This document shows positions 1 through 7,332 of a DNA stretch of 64,000 bases, in pieces. Positions within the stretch are counted from its first letter, which is position 1, and each line of letters begins with the position of its first letter. The DNA is from Marinitoga hydrogenitolerans DSM 16785 (lineage in GTDB: Bacteria; Thermotogota; Thermotogae; Petrotogales; Petrotogaceae), in assembly GCF_900129175.1 (NCBI RefSeq), contig NZ_FQUI01000004.1, forward strand, positions 32,093 to 96,092. Reading direction: 5' to 3'. The position numbers were made by a program, and so were the translations under genes. The notes under the pieces were generated by a model, which was given only the letters and a program-made list of their open reading frames with translations, had not been told where the DNA came from and ran no database searches.

Positions 1-26
1 AATGAGGCCATAGCCCCATTTTTTAT
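1..26. terminator. Hairpin at window edge, probable terminator
   Basis: The arms AATGAGGC and GCCCCATT (one mismatch on this strand, a G-U wobble on the other) close over a 4-base loop and are followed by TTTTTT. It lies just beyond the thiB stop and would end that minus-strand transcript, a leftward gene, or both. Its left flank is outside the window, so the T-run for minus-strand transcripts cannot be seen. Confidence 0.5.
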
Positions 27-61
27 ATTTATTATTTCTTTACTTTCTACATTTTTCTTTT

Positions 62-1039
62 TTACTGCAACATTATTTCTTCCCATTCTTCAAGCCATTT
101 TTCCATATTTTTGTCAATTTCTTCTGGTTTTACTGTGACTACTTTATCTGGAATAATTGCATACTTAAAAGCTTCTGGTAATTCTGTATTTACAACAGGA
201 AACATCCATTGATTTAAAGGAATTTCTTTTTGAAAATCATCGAACAGTAAAAATTCTATAAACCTTTTAGCTAATTCCAAATGTTTTGTTCCTTTTACAA
301 TTCCAGCTCCTTCTATCTGAACATATGCCCCTTCTTTTGGAATAAATGCTTTGTATTTTGTTGAATTATAATAATAATATGAATAAGCTCCATCTGTTGC
401 ATAACTTACCATCATTGGTGCTTCTCCTGACTCAAACTTGGCAAAAGCTTCACTCCATCCTGGCGTTACTGTTAAAATTGCTGGTTTTAATCTTTTCCAA
501 AAATCTTTCCATTGTTCTTTATAAACAGCTATTGTCCATAATAAAAACGCCTGACCTGTGCTTGATGTTCTTGGATCTTGAATAATAAGCTTTTTATTCA
601 ATTTTGTCAAATCTTCAAAACTTTCTGGTATGCTTTTTATTTTTTCTGGATCATAAACAATTGCAATTGCACCATAATCATAAGGAGTTAAATAATAAGT
701 TTTGTCATACAACAAATCCATATTTTTTATCTTATTTATATTTAAAGGTTTATACGGAATAATAAGTTTTTCTTTTATAGCTAATACCGACAAAGATTGA
801 TCAAGTCCTATAACAACATCTGCTTTAGGATTATTCTTTTCAAGTTTTAATCTTGCTAAAACATTTCCCCCATCACCTAAAACAACAACGTTTACATCTA
901 TACCATACATTTTTTCAAATTTTTGGACAGTTCCTTTCTTAATCCAATCTAAACTATCATACACATAAACTGTTAGTGCATCAGAAAAGATTATCCCAAT
1001 TACAAAAAGGCTCATTAATACCATCAAAACTTTCTTCAT
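62..1039 (-). CDS. thiB: Thiamine ABC transporter substrate-binding protein
   Basis: Periplasmic solute-binding protein that should capture thiamine or its phosphates for an ABC importer. The 325-residue product begins with a signal peptide (about residues 1-21, basic start then a hydrophobic stretch ending SDA). Family-typical segments follow: VYVYDSLDW near the mature N-terminus, GLDQSL, the YDYGAIAIVYD block, QDPRTSSTG and VTPGWSEAF mid-protein, and IEGAGIVKGTKHLELAKRF near the C-terminus. These match the TbpA/ThiB branch of type 2 binding proteins. Start ATG 1039 has an AGGGAGGTG ribosome site. A TPP riboswitch upstream independently supports a thiamine role. No permease or ATPase gene is visible in the window; the edge hairpin suggests the gene may be transcribed alone. 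Confidence 0.9.
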   Translation of the reverse strand: MKKVLMVLMSLFVIGIIFSDALTVYVYDSLDWIKKGTVQKFEKMYGIDVNVVVLGDGGNVLARLKLEKNNPKADVVIGLDQSLSVLAIKEKLIIPYKPLNINKIKNMDLLYDKTYYLTPYDYGAIAIVYDPEKIKSIPESFEDLTKLNKKLIIQDPRTSSTGQAFLLWTIAVYKEQWKDFWKRLKPAILTVTPGWSEAFAKFESGEAPMMVSYATDGAYSYYYYNSTKYKAFIPKEGAYVQIEGAGIVKGTKHLELAKRFIEFLLFDDFQKEIPLNQWMFPVVNTELPEAFKYAIIPDKVVTVKPEEIDKNMEKWLEEWEEIMLQ

Positions 1040-1077
1040 ACACTACACCTCCCTAAAAATTTAATAAAATTTTATAT

Positions 1078-1112
1078 AAAAAAATACGCCTTCCGGCATT
1101 GGAAGGCGTAAA
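1078..1112 (-). terminator. Riboswitch-controlled intrinsic terminator
   Basis: A minus-strand hairpin with TACGCCTTCC arms and a short loop (1085-1110) is followed by a run of seven T. It lies between the TPP aptamer and thiB, so it is the likely expression platform: TPP binding should favour this hairpin and stop transcription before thiB. Confidence 0.85.
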
Positions 1113-1129
1113 TTACACTCTATTAACTC

Positions 1130-1224
1130 CCGCTCTCCCTACGCCGGTATTACCCGGATCAGGTGCTGGGGTCTAAGGCTTCCACCTTAATCTCAGCTCC
1201 GGAATAGGAGCTCCCCCGGCGGTT
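1130..1224 (-). promoter_or_regulatory. TPP riboswitch (THI element)
   Basis: Read on the minus strand, the segment contains the conserved CTGAGA core (near 1191-1197), then ACCTGATCCGGGTAATACC and GCGTAGGGA (1135-1163), the two diagnostic strings of the thiamine pyrophosphate aptamer. It sits about 90-185 bases before thiB and is followed by a terminator hairpin, so it should repress thiB by transcription termination when TPP is abundant. The exact P1 boundaries are my estimate. Confidence 0.93.
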
Positions 1225-1234
1225 ATACAAGCTT

Positions 1235-1263
1235 ATTATATCATTATTTATAATGAAAATCAA
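1235..1263 (-). promoter_or_regulatory. Promoter for riboswitch-thiB transcript
   Basis: On the minus strand TTGATT (1258-1263) and TATAAT (1235-1240) are separated by exactly 17 bases, placing the start of transcription just ahead of the aptamer. Confidence 0.75.
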
Positions 1264-1317
1264 GTAATAAAAAACATTAACTAAAAGTAACAATATGGTT
1301 GATATTTTTTTACACCT

Positions 1318-1337
1318 TTGACTAACCAGTCAGTCAT
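1318..1337. promoter_or_regulatory. Probable TetR operator, copy 1
   Basis: TTGACTAACCAGTCAGTCAT, an imperfect palindrome of the TetR-operator type, is repeated exactly at 1458-1477. It carries an embedded TTGACT that could be a -35 box with TAAAAT 18-19 bases downstream, so it may cover a secondary promoter. It may also work with copy 2 by looping. Confidence 0.7.
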
Positions 1338-1424
1338 TTTTTTAAAATAAAAAAAACTTGTTTAATTGCTACTTTTATAACTTAATAAACTGACGGTTCA
1401 ATTTTATGACTTATTTTGTCATAT

Positions 1425-1453
1425 TTGAAACTGTTTGTTAAATGTATTATAAT
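1425..1453 (+). promoter_or_regulatory. Promoter of tetR-radical SAM operon
   Basis: TTGAAA (1425-1430) and TATAAT (1448-1453) are spaced by 17 bases. The second operator (1458-1477) begins 5 bases after the -10 box, covering the transcription start, as expected for autorepression. Confidence 0.8.
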
Positions 1454-1457
1454 ATAA

Positions 1458-1477
1458 TTGACTAACCAGTCAGTCAT
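1458..1477. promoter_or_regulatory. Probable TetR operator, copy 2
   Basis: Exact 20-base copy of 1318-1337, located over the expected +1 of the tetR promoter and just ahead of the ribosome site. Centre-to-centre distance to copy 1 is 140 bases. Confidence 0.75.
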
Positions 1478-1491
1478 GAGAGGTGTTTTAT

Positions 1492-2076
1492 ATGGCAGGT
1501 AATATTTCAGAAAAAAAATCTAATTACAAAGAACAAAAAAAAAGAAAAATTGCAGAAAATGCTTTAGATCTTATTTTAAGTAAAGGATTATCTCACTTTA
1601 CAATGGATGATGTTGCTAAAGAAACGGGAGTTTCTAAGGGAACTTTATATTTATATTTTGATAGTAAAGATTCTTTGATAATCACATCTTTTGGAATACT
1701 TGTAGAACGACTTAAATACTATTTATCAAATCTTTTACCTCAAGAAACATCAAAAGAAGAAAAAGCAAAAGCCATCATTAAACTTTATTCAAAAATAATA
1801 AAAGAATTCCCTTCTGATGACTTATTAAGACTTTTTGAGATATTGATAAATTCTATTCATGATAAAAAAAGACTTAAAGAGCTTGGCAATTTATTCCATG
1901 ATTATTATACTCAGTTGTTTGATTTATGGTCTGAATTCGTACCTAATAAAACAACAGCTATTATATTACAGGCTATGATCGATGGAATTGGAATCTATAA
2001 ATCAGTTGGGGTAGAATTTAAGGAAGAGGAACTTTGTTCATCTTTAGAATATATAATAGGAAAATTAATGGCATAA
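1492..2076 (+). CDS. TetR/AcrR family transcriptional regulator
   Basis: A 194-residue one-component repressor. The N-terminal helix-turn-helix is clear at about residues 30-62: FTMDDVAKETGVSKGTLYLYF is the canonical TetR DNA-binding block, followed by SKDSL. The C-terminal ligand/dimerisation half has no recognisable ligand signature. A frame-compatible GTG lies 9 bases upstream (1483), but ATG 1492 is preferred because AGAGGTG sits at the right distance before it. Two identical operators upstream, one over its own start site, indicate autoregulation together with the radical SAM gene 16 bases downstream. The inducer is unknown. Confidence 0.9.
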   Translation: MAGNISEKKSNYKEQKKRKIAENALDLILSKGLSHFTMDDVAKETGVSKGTLYLYFDSKDSLIITSFGILVERLKYYLSNLLPQETSKEEKAKAIIKLYSKIIKEFPSDDLLRLFEILINSIHDKKRLKELGNLFHDYYTQLFDLWSEFVPNKTTAIILQAMIDGIGIYKSVGVEFKEEELCSSLEYIIGKLMA

Positions 2077-2092
2077 AAAGGAGGGGTTTTTT

Positions 2093-3538
2093 ATGAAAAT
2101 CCTTGACAGTATGAAAAACATGATGATGAAACAAGCTTCAAAATTGGTAACTAATGTTGTACGAAACTCTGATGTGGAAGATTTAGCAAGATTATTAAGA
2201 ACATTGTCGAATTTAGCAAAAGAACCAACAAAAAGTGGTTTAAGAAAATTAGCTGAAGGTGCAGAAAATCATGATCCTATGCTCGTTAACTGGTCAAATC
2301 TTTTTAAAAGATCTAATCCTAAAGTTGTAGAAAAGATTATAAACAATTTGATTATCAATGAGTTTGCTGTTGGTGAAAAAGTACGTCAGGAAAAAATGCA
2401 CGAACATAAAGTTGTATTACCAAAATTGGCTGTTATTAGTCCAACTTATGCATGTAATCTAAATTGTGTTGGATGTTATGCTGGCTTGTATGGACATAAA
2501 TATCAATTATCAAAAGAAGAGTTATTTAGTATAATTAGACAATTTAATGAATTAGGAATATATTTCTTTGTTATTACAGGTGGAGAACCTTTTATATATC
2601 CTCATTTATTTGAAATGCTCGAAGAATTTAATGACTCTTATTTCATGGTTTATACTAACGGAACATTGATGACAGAAGAAAAAGCAAAAAAATTAGCCGA
2701 ATTAGGAAATGCTACACTTTCAATATCTATTGAAGGTTTTGAAGAAATGACTGATTGGAGAAGAGGAAAAGGTGTATTCAAAAAAATCATGCATGCGTAT
2801 GAATTATTAACAAAATATGGCGTAATTTATGGAGCTTCAGTTACTGCTACAAGAAAAAATCATAATTTAATTATGAGTGAAGATTTTTGGAATTTCTTAA
2901 AAGATCATAATGTTGCTTATGTTTGGATATATCAATTTATGCCTGTTGGTATGGATCCTACAATGGATTTGGTACCAACACCTGAACAAAGATTCGAAAG
3001 ATTTAAGATTACAGAAAAAATGAGGCTTGGTGGCGATTTTGCTTTTGTAGCTGATTTCTGGAATCACGGATTCTTAACACATGGTTGTTTAGCTGCAGGT
3101 TCAAAATATTTACATATTAATGCAAAAGGTTATGCAGAACCATGCGTTTTCCAACAATTCGCAGTTGATAATATTAGAGAAAAAACTATACTTGAAATTT
3201 TAAAATCTCCGTTCTTTGAAGCTTATAAAAAGACTATACCATACTCAAACAACCTATTTAGACCATGTCCAATTATCGATAATCCAAAAGTATTTAGAGC
3301 TATGGTAAAAAAATTCAACGCCATACCTCAACATCCTGGTAGTGAAAAAGTTATAACAGAATTAGCACCAGAAATTGATAAATTAGCTGAAGGATGGAAA
3401 CCTTATGCTGATAAATTATGGTATGAAAAAGGTTATGCAGAAAAATATCCTTCCAAACGTGGAATTTATAATTATGAAACAAGGATGAGAAGATATGCTA
3501 ATAATGAGGAAAAACTTGCCTTAGATAAAAAAGGATAA
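2093..3538 (+). CDS. Radical SAM protein with SPASM-like C-terminus
   Basis: Predicted S-adenosylmethionine radical enzyme of 481 residues. The 4Fe-4S motif C121-x3-C125-x2-C128 (YACNLNCVGCYAG) is followed by the TGGEPF block and the TNGT strand of the radical SAM barrel. The C-terminal half has extra cysteines in HGCLAAG, EPCVFQQF and RPCPIID, resembling a SPASM/twitch-type auxiliary cluster region. An unusual helical N-terminal extension of about 105 residues precedes the barrel. The ribosome site AGGAGGGG is strong. It is co-transcribed with a TetR repressor, a pairing that suggests an inducible lipid or membrane-stress function, but the substrate cannot be read from the sequence. Confidence 0.85.
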   Translation: MKILDSMKNMMMKQASKLVTNVVRNSDVEDLARLLRTLSNLAKEPTKSGLRKLAEGAENHDPMLVNWSNLFKRSNPKVVEKIINNLIINEFAVGEKVRQEKMHEHKVVLPKLAVISPTYACNLNCVGCYAGLYGHKYQLSKEELFSIIRQFNELGIYFFVITGGEPFIYPHLFEMLEEFNDSYFMVYTNGTLMTEEKAKKLAELGNATLSISIEGFEEMTDWRRGKGVFKKIMHAYELLTKYGVIYGASVTATRKNHNLIMSEDFWNFLKDHNVAYVWIYQFMPVGMDPTMDLVPTPEQRFERFKITEKMRLGGDFAFVADFWNHGFLTHGCLAAGSKYLHINAKGYAEPCVFQQFAVDNIREKTILEILKSPFFEAYKKTIPYSNNLFRPCPIIDNPKVFRAMVKKFNAIPQHPGSEKVITELAPEIDKLAEGWKPYADKLWYEKGYAEKYPSKRGIYNYETRMRRYANNEEKLALDKKG

Positions 3539-3571
3539 AAAAAACTCCCCCCAAAAATGGGGGAGTTTTTA
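3539..3571. terminator. Bidirectional terminator after radical SAM gene
   Basis: ACTCCCCC(C) and GGGGGAGT arms flank AAAAAT, with an A-run before and a T-run after, so it can act on both strands. The core is almost identical to the hairpin at 5954-5993 on the other side of the ATPase/RloB island. Confidence 0.9.
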
Positions 3572-3572
3572 T

Positions 3573-3700
3573 TTATTGGTTTTCTTGTTTTACTGTATAT
3601 TTAACTCCAATATTTGCAACAAAATGATCTAAAGAAATAAAATTATTAAAGTTATCATTAAAAAAATAAAAAACTAAATATGAACTAAGAAACTTTAGAG
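3573..3700 (-). pseudogene. Possible 3' remnant of an unidentified gene
   Basis: On the minus strand a frame ends with stop TAA at 3573-3575, directly against the terminator. Its last codons read SLDHFVANIGVKYTVKQENQ, with alternating hydrophobic and polar residues that resemble the closing strand of an outer-membrane beta-barrel. Further upstream the frame becomes AT-rich low-complexity sequence and no start or ribosome site is visible. It may be the tail of a gene whose front was lost when the adjacent ATPase/RloB island arrived. It could also be chance. Confidence 0.25.
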
Positions 3701-3852
3701 AACTTTTGCAGTTTTTCTTCGAGAAGCAAAAAATAATATAATTATGGTGTATTTTCCAAAAGTTACGAGGTAAAAAATTTTATTAATAAGCTGCATTTAT
3801 ACATAATTTTGTGTGTTATATTTTGTATTCAGTTTTTAGAATTATAGATATA
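3701..3852. other. Non-coding stretch, nothing recognised
   Basis: AT-rich sequence between the possible gene tail and the rloB-like stop codon. I see no convincing gene, hairpin terminator or repeat here. Confidence 0.5.
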
Positions 3853-4449
3853 TTATCTTTCATATTTTCTCAATTCTTCAACCAATTTATAAACATTTGT
3901 ATATGGATTCTTTTTAGAATAACTATTTATAACTTTCTTTTGTTTTTCCAAATTTTCAGCATTCTTTATAGCTAATTTCATTTTATCTTTTAATCTTTCA
4001 TACATATCTCCAATATTTTTTTCATATTCAGGAATTTTTTCTTTTAATTTTCTCAAACAATGTTCTTTGCTCAAAGATGTTTGATAAAAAACAAAGTGCA
4101 ATAAATACCATAATTCAAAACATGGATTAGAATATATAGGATTATAACCTTTTTTCTTAATTTCTTTTATAGATTCGTCAAATTTTTGATCATCTATTTC
4201 ATCTTTGTCAAATACAAGCCATACCTGATCAAATTTTTCTTTTTTAAAATATTTCTTTGCTGCTTTTAATAAAACATTTGCTCCTCTTCCTTCTCCTTCA
4301 ACTTTAACATATGCATTTGATACTTCAAAAGAATCAAAATAATATTTTTCTGTTTTTTCACCTTCGCATACTATTAAAATCAAAGGTTTAATTTCTCTTG
4401 TATTTTTTCTTCTTTTGCCTTTTTTGCCAAAATAACCTTTTCGACTCAT
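3853..4449 (-). CDS. RloB-like TOPRIM-type protein (AbiLii-like)
   Basis: A 198-residue protein of the RloB family, a TOPRIM-related putative nuclease component. Visible motifs are an early strand-plus-acid ILIVCEGEKTE (residues 25-34, acid E29), the second acidic motif VFDKDE (79-84), and the RloB-typical CFELWYLLHF (110-119). The N-terminus is very basic (KGYFGKKGKRRKNTR). It overlaps the upstream ATPase gene by four bases (ATGA), so the two are translationally coupled. The ATPase + RloB arrangement is that of lactococcal AbiL and resembles the ATPase + TOPRIM logic of PARIS. A phage-defence effector role is inferred from family and context, not shown. Confidence 0.8.
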   Translation of the reverse strand: MSRKGYFGKKGKRRKNTREIKPLILIVCEGEKTEKYYFDSFEVSNAYVKVEGEGRGANVLLKAAKKYFKKEKFDQVWLVFDKDEIDDQKFDESIKEIKKKGYNPIYSNPCFELWYLLHFVFYQTSLSKEHCLRKLKEKIPEYEKNIGDMYERLKDKMKLAIKNAENLEKQKKVINSYSKKNPYTNVYKLVEELRKYER

Positions 4450-5687
4450 TTGATATCAAATCCTTTTAAGATTTTCTTTAGATATGGAATAGCACCATAT
4501 TTTCCATTTAAATATTCTCTTTCAAAATTCGCATTTTTTCTTACACCTTTTATTTCAAGGAGGGAATATAACTCTGATTTTCCATATTTATCTTTACTTA
4601 CAAACCATATCTGATCTCTACTAAATAATTCCGAATCTAAAATGATTGTATTATGTGTTGTAAAAATCAACTGTGCATTCTTTTTGTTTTTTTCTGAATG
4701 AAAGAGTTCTATTATTGTTCTTAATAATAATGGATGAATTCTTGTATCAAGTTCATCTATAAATAAAACAGTCCCGTTTTTTAGGGTCGCTAATACAGGT
4801 CCTAAAATATTAAAATATTTTTTTGTTCCATCCGATTCTTCCTTTAAAAAATTAAATTCAACATTCTTTATATAATTATCTTCATCATCAAAAAATGGAT
4901 GATATGTCACAAGTTTATTCAAATAAAACTTTTTATCTTTTATAGATATAATTCCAATATCTCTTGAACTTAATGAAGACTCTTCATCTATTTTTAATGC
5001 TATTCTTTCGTTTTTAAAATCGTTTATTCCTATATCGGCATTTTTTAATATATTTAAAAATTCTTCCTTATCAATTATACCCTTTTCTATTAAATCTAAA
5101 GTAACTCCTGGAGGAAAATCCGGAGTAATAAAGTTTATATTTTTAAAAAACTCCACTATTCTAGTTGCAATTTGGCTGTTCCATTGAGCTAAAGAAGATA
5201 GAAAAAGTGTATTTTCTTTCGTTTTTTCTTCAACACCTTTTCCTTCAGAAAATTTTCCTCTTTTGAATTCTTGCCAATCCCTTTCAAATATCCTTGCTTC
5301 ACGCCCTTTAGGTCTGTGATAAAGCCACTCGCTTTCAATTTTACTATCTTTTATTGAAAATCCATATCTATAATAAACATTATTTATAATAAATCTTCCT
5401 TCAAATATCATAGGCTCATTTACGAGCTTTTCACTCAACTTAAACCTTTCATCAGGAATTTCAAACCCAAAAATCGCTGAATTTAAAATAAGATATATAT
5501 AAAATTTAAAAGCTTTAAGTAAATTACTTTTTCCTCCTGCATTTGGACCATATATTGCTGCAGTTTTTAATAATCTGAATTTTTCAGCTTTAAAAAAATG
5601 TTTCGATTCTTTATCATCTGCTATCATTGAAAATTCCGTTTTCTTTGCAAAGGATTTAAAATTGTAAAAACTAAAATCTACTAACAT
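4446..5687 (-). CDS. AAA15/COG1106-type ATPase (AbiLi/RloA-like)
   Basis: A 413-residue ATPase of the OLD/ABC-like AAA15 group. It has the N-terminal FxxFKSF motif, Walker A GPNAGGKS at 47-54, an ABC-signature-like ESDGTKKYF near 284-292, Walker B TVLFIDELD at 306-314, and the switch histidine TTHN near 343-346. There is no C-terminal TOPRIM nuclease, unlike OLD proteins; that activity seems to be supplied by the overlapping rloB-like gene. This is the expected sensor/ATPase subunit of an AbiL-like two-gene defence module. The start ATG 5687 has the ribosome site GAGGTG. Confidence 0.85.
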   Translation of the reverse strand: MLVDFSFYNFKSFAKKTEFSMIADDKESKHFFKAEKFRLLKTAAIYGPNAGGKSNLLKAFKFYIYLILNSAIFGFEIPDERFKLSEKLVNEPMIFEGRFIINNVYYRYGFSIKDSKIESEWLYHRPKGREARIFERDWQEFKRGKFSEGKGVEEKTKENTLFLSSLAQWNSQIATRIVEFFKNINFITPDFPPGVTLDLIEKGIIDKEEFLNILKNADIGINDFKNERIALKIDEESSLSSRDIGIISIKDKKFYLNKLVTYHPFFDDEDNYIKNVEFNFLKEESDGTKKYFNILGPVLATLKNGTVLFIDELDTRIHPLLLRTIIELFHSEKNKKNAQLIFTTHNTIILDSELFSRDQIWFVSKDKYGKSELYSLLEIKGVRKNANFEREYLNGKYGAIPYLKKILKGFDIK

Positions 5688-5735
5688 AATAACACCTCAC
5701 AAGTATAAATATTTCTAACAATTTATTATACTAAA

Positions 5736-5764
5736 ATTATATACCATAATATTTTAAATGTCAA
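5736..5764 (-). promoter_or_regulatory. Consensus promoter of ATPase/RloB module
   Basis: On the minus strand, TTGACA (5759-5764) and TATAAT (5736-5741) are spaced by exactly 17 bases. This is a full consensus sigma-A type promoter about 40-50 bases ahead of the ATPase start, so the island carries its own strong promoter. Confidence 0.8.
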
Positions 5765-5953
5765 ATTTGAAATTTTTATTCATATTTTATATATAAAATT
5801 AAATTTATCTATAAATTATTACTTAATATAACTAATAAAATGTTGGATATAGCAAAATCCATATCCTAGCTTATCTTTATATTATTTGCTTAATCGTTAA
5901 AACATTAAACGTTCTACTTTTTACTCTGCAAATCCACAACATAATGGTAATAT
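5765..5953. other. Non-coding stretch with one weak inverted repeat
   Basis: Part of the roughly 300-base gap between the ATPase gene and the kinase gene. It holds only AT-rich sequence and a short GGATAT/ATATCC inverted repeat near 5844-5866. No open frame with a ribosome site was found. Confidence 0.5.
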
Positions 5954-5993
5954 TAATAACAAAACTCCCCCAAAAATGGGGGAGTTTTGTTAT
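5954..5993. terminator. Bidirectional terminator after GAF-kinase gene
   Basis: A long stem of about 17 base pairs (AATAACAAAACTCCCCC and its complement) around the loop AAAAAT. It lies immediately beyond the kinase stop. The CCCCC-AAAAAT-GGGGG core and flanking ACT/AGT duplicate the terminator at 3539-3571. Confidence 0.88.
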
Positions 5994-5995
5994 TA

Positions 5996-7216
5996 TTAAT
6001 GTATTTTTTGAGGAAATCTAAGCTCTACAGTTGTCCCTTCTCCGACTTTAGAATCGATACGTATTCTACCTTTTAGCTTTTCTATTAATTTCTTTACTAT
6101 AGCTAAACCCAAACCGCTTCCAGGCTTATTTTTCGCTAATCTAACAAAGGGCTTAAATACATCTTCCAACTTATCTTCAGGCATTCCTGGACCACTATCT
6201 TTTACAATAATTATATATTCTTTTGTTTTTTCATCAAAATCTATGCTGACATTTACATACCCTTGATCTGTATATTTTATAGCATTACCAACTATATTAA
6301 CCAAAATTTGTTTCATTTTAATCGGATCTGTTTCTATCATTTCAGGAATATTCTCTCCAAATTTGATATTTAATTCAACTTCAGGAGATAACTGTGGTTC
6401 AACAATAGAAATTGATTCATAAATAAGAAATTTCAAATGAACTTCTGAAATATTAAGTTCTTCTTCTCTATTTAGCTTATTAAATGTTGAAAGATCAGTA
6501 ATTAATGAGTTCATATGTCTTGAACTCATATATATTCTTTTTACCAAATCTATTATTTCATCCTTTGTCAAATCTTTATTGCCTCTTAAAATACTTTCTG
6601 CATATCCTAATATTGCCGTTAACGGTGTTCTAACTTCATGCGTTATAAAACTTAAATATATACTATTTAATTCATTTGCATTTTTTTCTTCATCTCTTAG
6701 TGATTTCAAAGTTAAAAATGTTGATGCAAAACTACCAAAAATCTTTAATGATTTTTTTGCTGTCTCACTAAATCTTTTTAATTTGAAATTATCAATATAA
6801 ATATGCCCTTTTACTTTGTTTCCAACTTTTAAAGGATATGCCAAAGTTATCATTGTTTCGTGTTTCGCATGAATAAGTTTTACATTATCTTGAAATAACT
6901 TTGATGGACTTGTAAATTCCTCAAAAGAATTTATCTCAATTATATCCATAGAATCAAGATATTTATGTATATAAGCATCTTCCAACGGAACAACAAGATT
7001 TTCAATAATTCCTTCTTTATAATTATATCCTGCTACTGCCCTATACAAAGTATTGTCTATCAACCAAATTGACCCAGCTTCTGCTTCTGGAATACTTTCA
7101 ATTGCAACTGATAATAATTTCTCCATAAATTCCTTTTCGTTTTCTTCCCCTGTAAATCTAGAAGAAAGTTCTGCCATTAGTTCAAAATTAGATAAAATAT
7201 CGTTTTCGCAATTCAT
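5996..7216 (-). CDS. Cytoplasmic GAF-domain histidine kinase
   Basis: A 406-residue sensor kinase without transmembrane segments. A GAF domain occupies roughly residues 25-170, followed by the dimerisation helix with H-box FITHEVRTPL (His near 193). The ATPase domain follows, with N-box VNIVGNAIKY, G1 DSGPGMP, F-box FKPFV and G2 GSGLGLAIVKKL. The start is set at ATG 7216: a GTG one codon earlier is in frame, but the GGAGGTAGG ribosome site fits the ATG better. No response regulator is adjacent; the nearest is the RR/PP2C protein at 10726-11868. The signal bound by GAF cannot be inferred. Confidence 0.88.
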   Translation of the reverse strand: MNCENDILSNFELMAELSSRFTGEENEKEFMEKLLSVAIESIPEAEAGSIWLIDNTLYRAVAGYNYKEGIIENLVVPLEDAYIHKYLDSMDIIEINSFEEFTSPSKLFQDNVKLIHAKHETMITLAYPLKVGNKVKGHIYIDNFKLKRFSETAKKSLKIFGSFASTFLTLKSLRDEEKNANELNSIYLSFITHEVRTPLTAILGYAESILRGNKDLTKDEIIDLVKRIYMSSRHMNSLITDLSTFNKLNREEELNISEVHLKFLIYESISIVEPQLSPEVELNIKFGENIPEMIETDPIKMKQILVNIVGNAIKYTDQGYVNVSIDFDEKTKEYIIIVKDSGPGMPEDKLEDVFKPFVRLAKNKPGSGLGLAIVKKLIEKLKGRIRIDSKVGEGTTVELRFPQKIH

Positions 7217-7247
7217 CACCCTACCTCCATTTTTCTTTTTCTTTACA

Positions 7248-7275
7248 ATTATAACACATTTTTTACACTTGTCAA
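7248..7275 (-). promoter_or_regulatory. Promoter of GAF-kinase gene
   Basis: Minus-strand TTGACA (7270-7275) and TATAAT (7248-7253), spacing 16, about 30 bases before the start codon. Confidence 0.8.
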
Positions 7276-7301
7276 ATATAAAATGAAGAATTTTTCATAA
7301 T

Positions 7302-7332
7302 AAAAAAACCGGGATTTTTCCCGGTTTTTTTA
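7302..7332. terminator. Terminator at 3' end of the hrcA-cysS operon
   Basis: AAACCGGGA / TCCCGGTTT stem flanked by A- and T-runs. It overlaps the cysS stop codon and closes the ten-gene minus-strand block. Confidence 0.88.

Noticed and set aside
5844..5866. GGATAT/ATATCC inverted repeat as a small RNA or att site
   Set aside because: Only six base pairs, no promoter or T-run attached, no second copy at the other side of the island.
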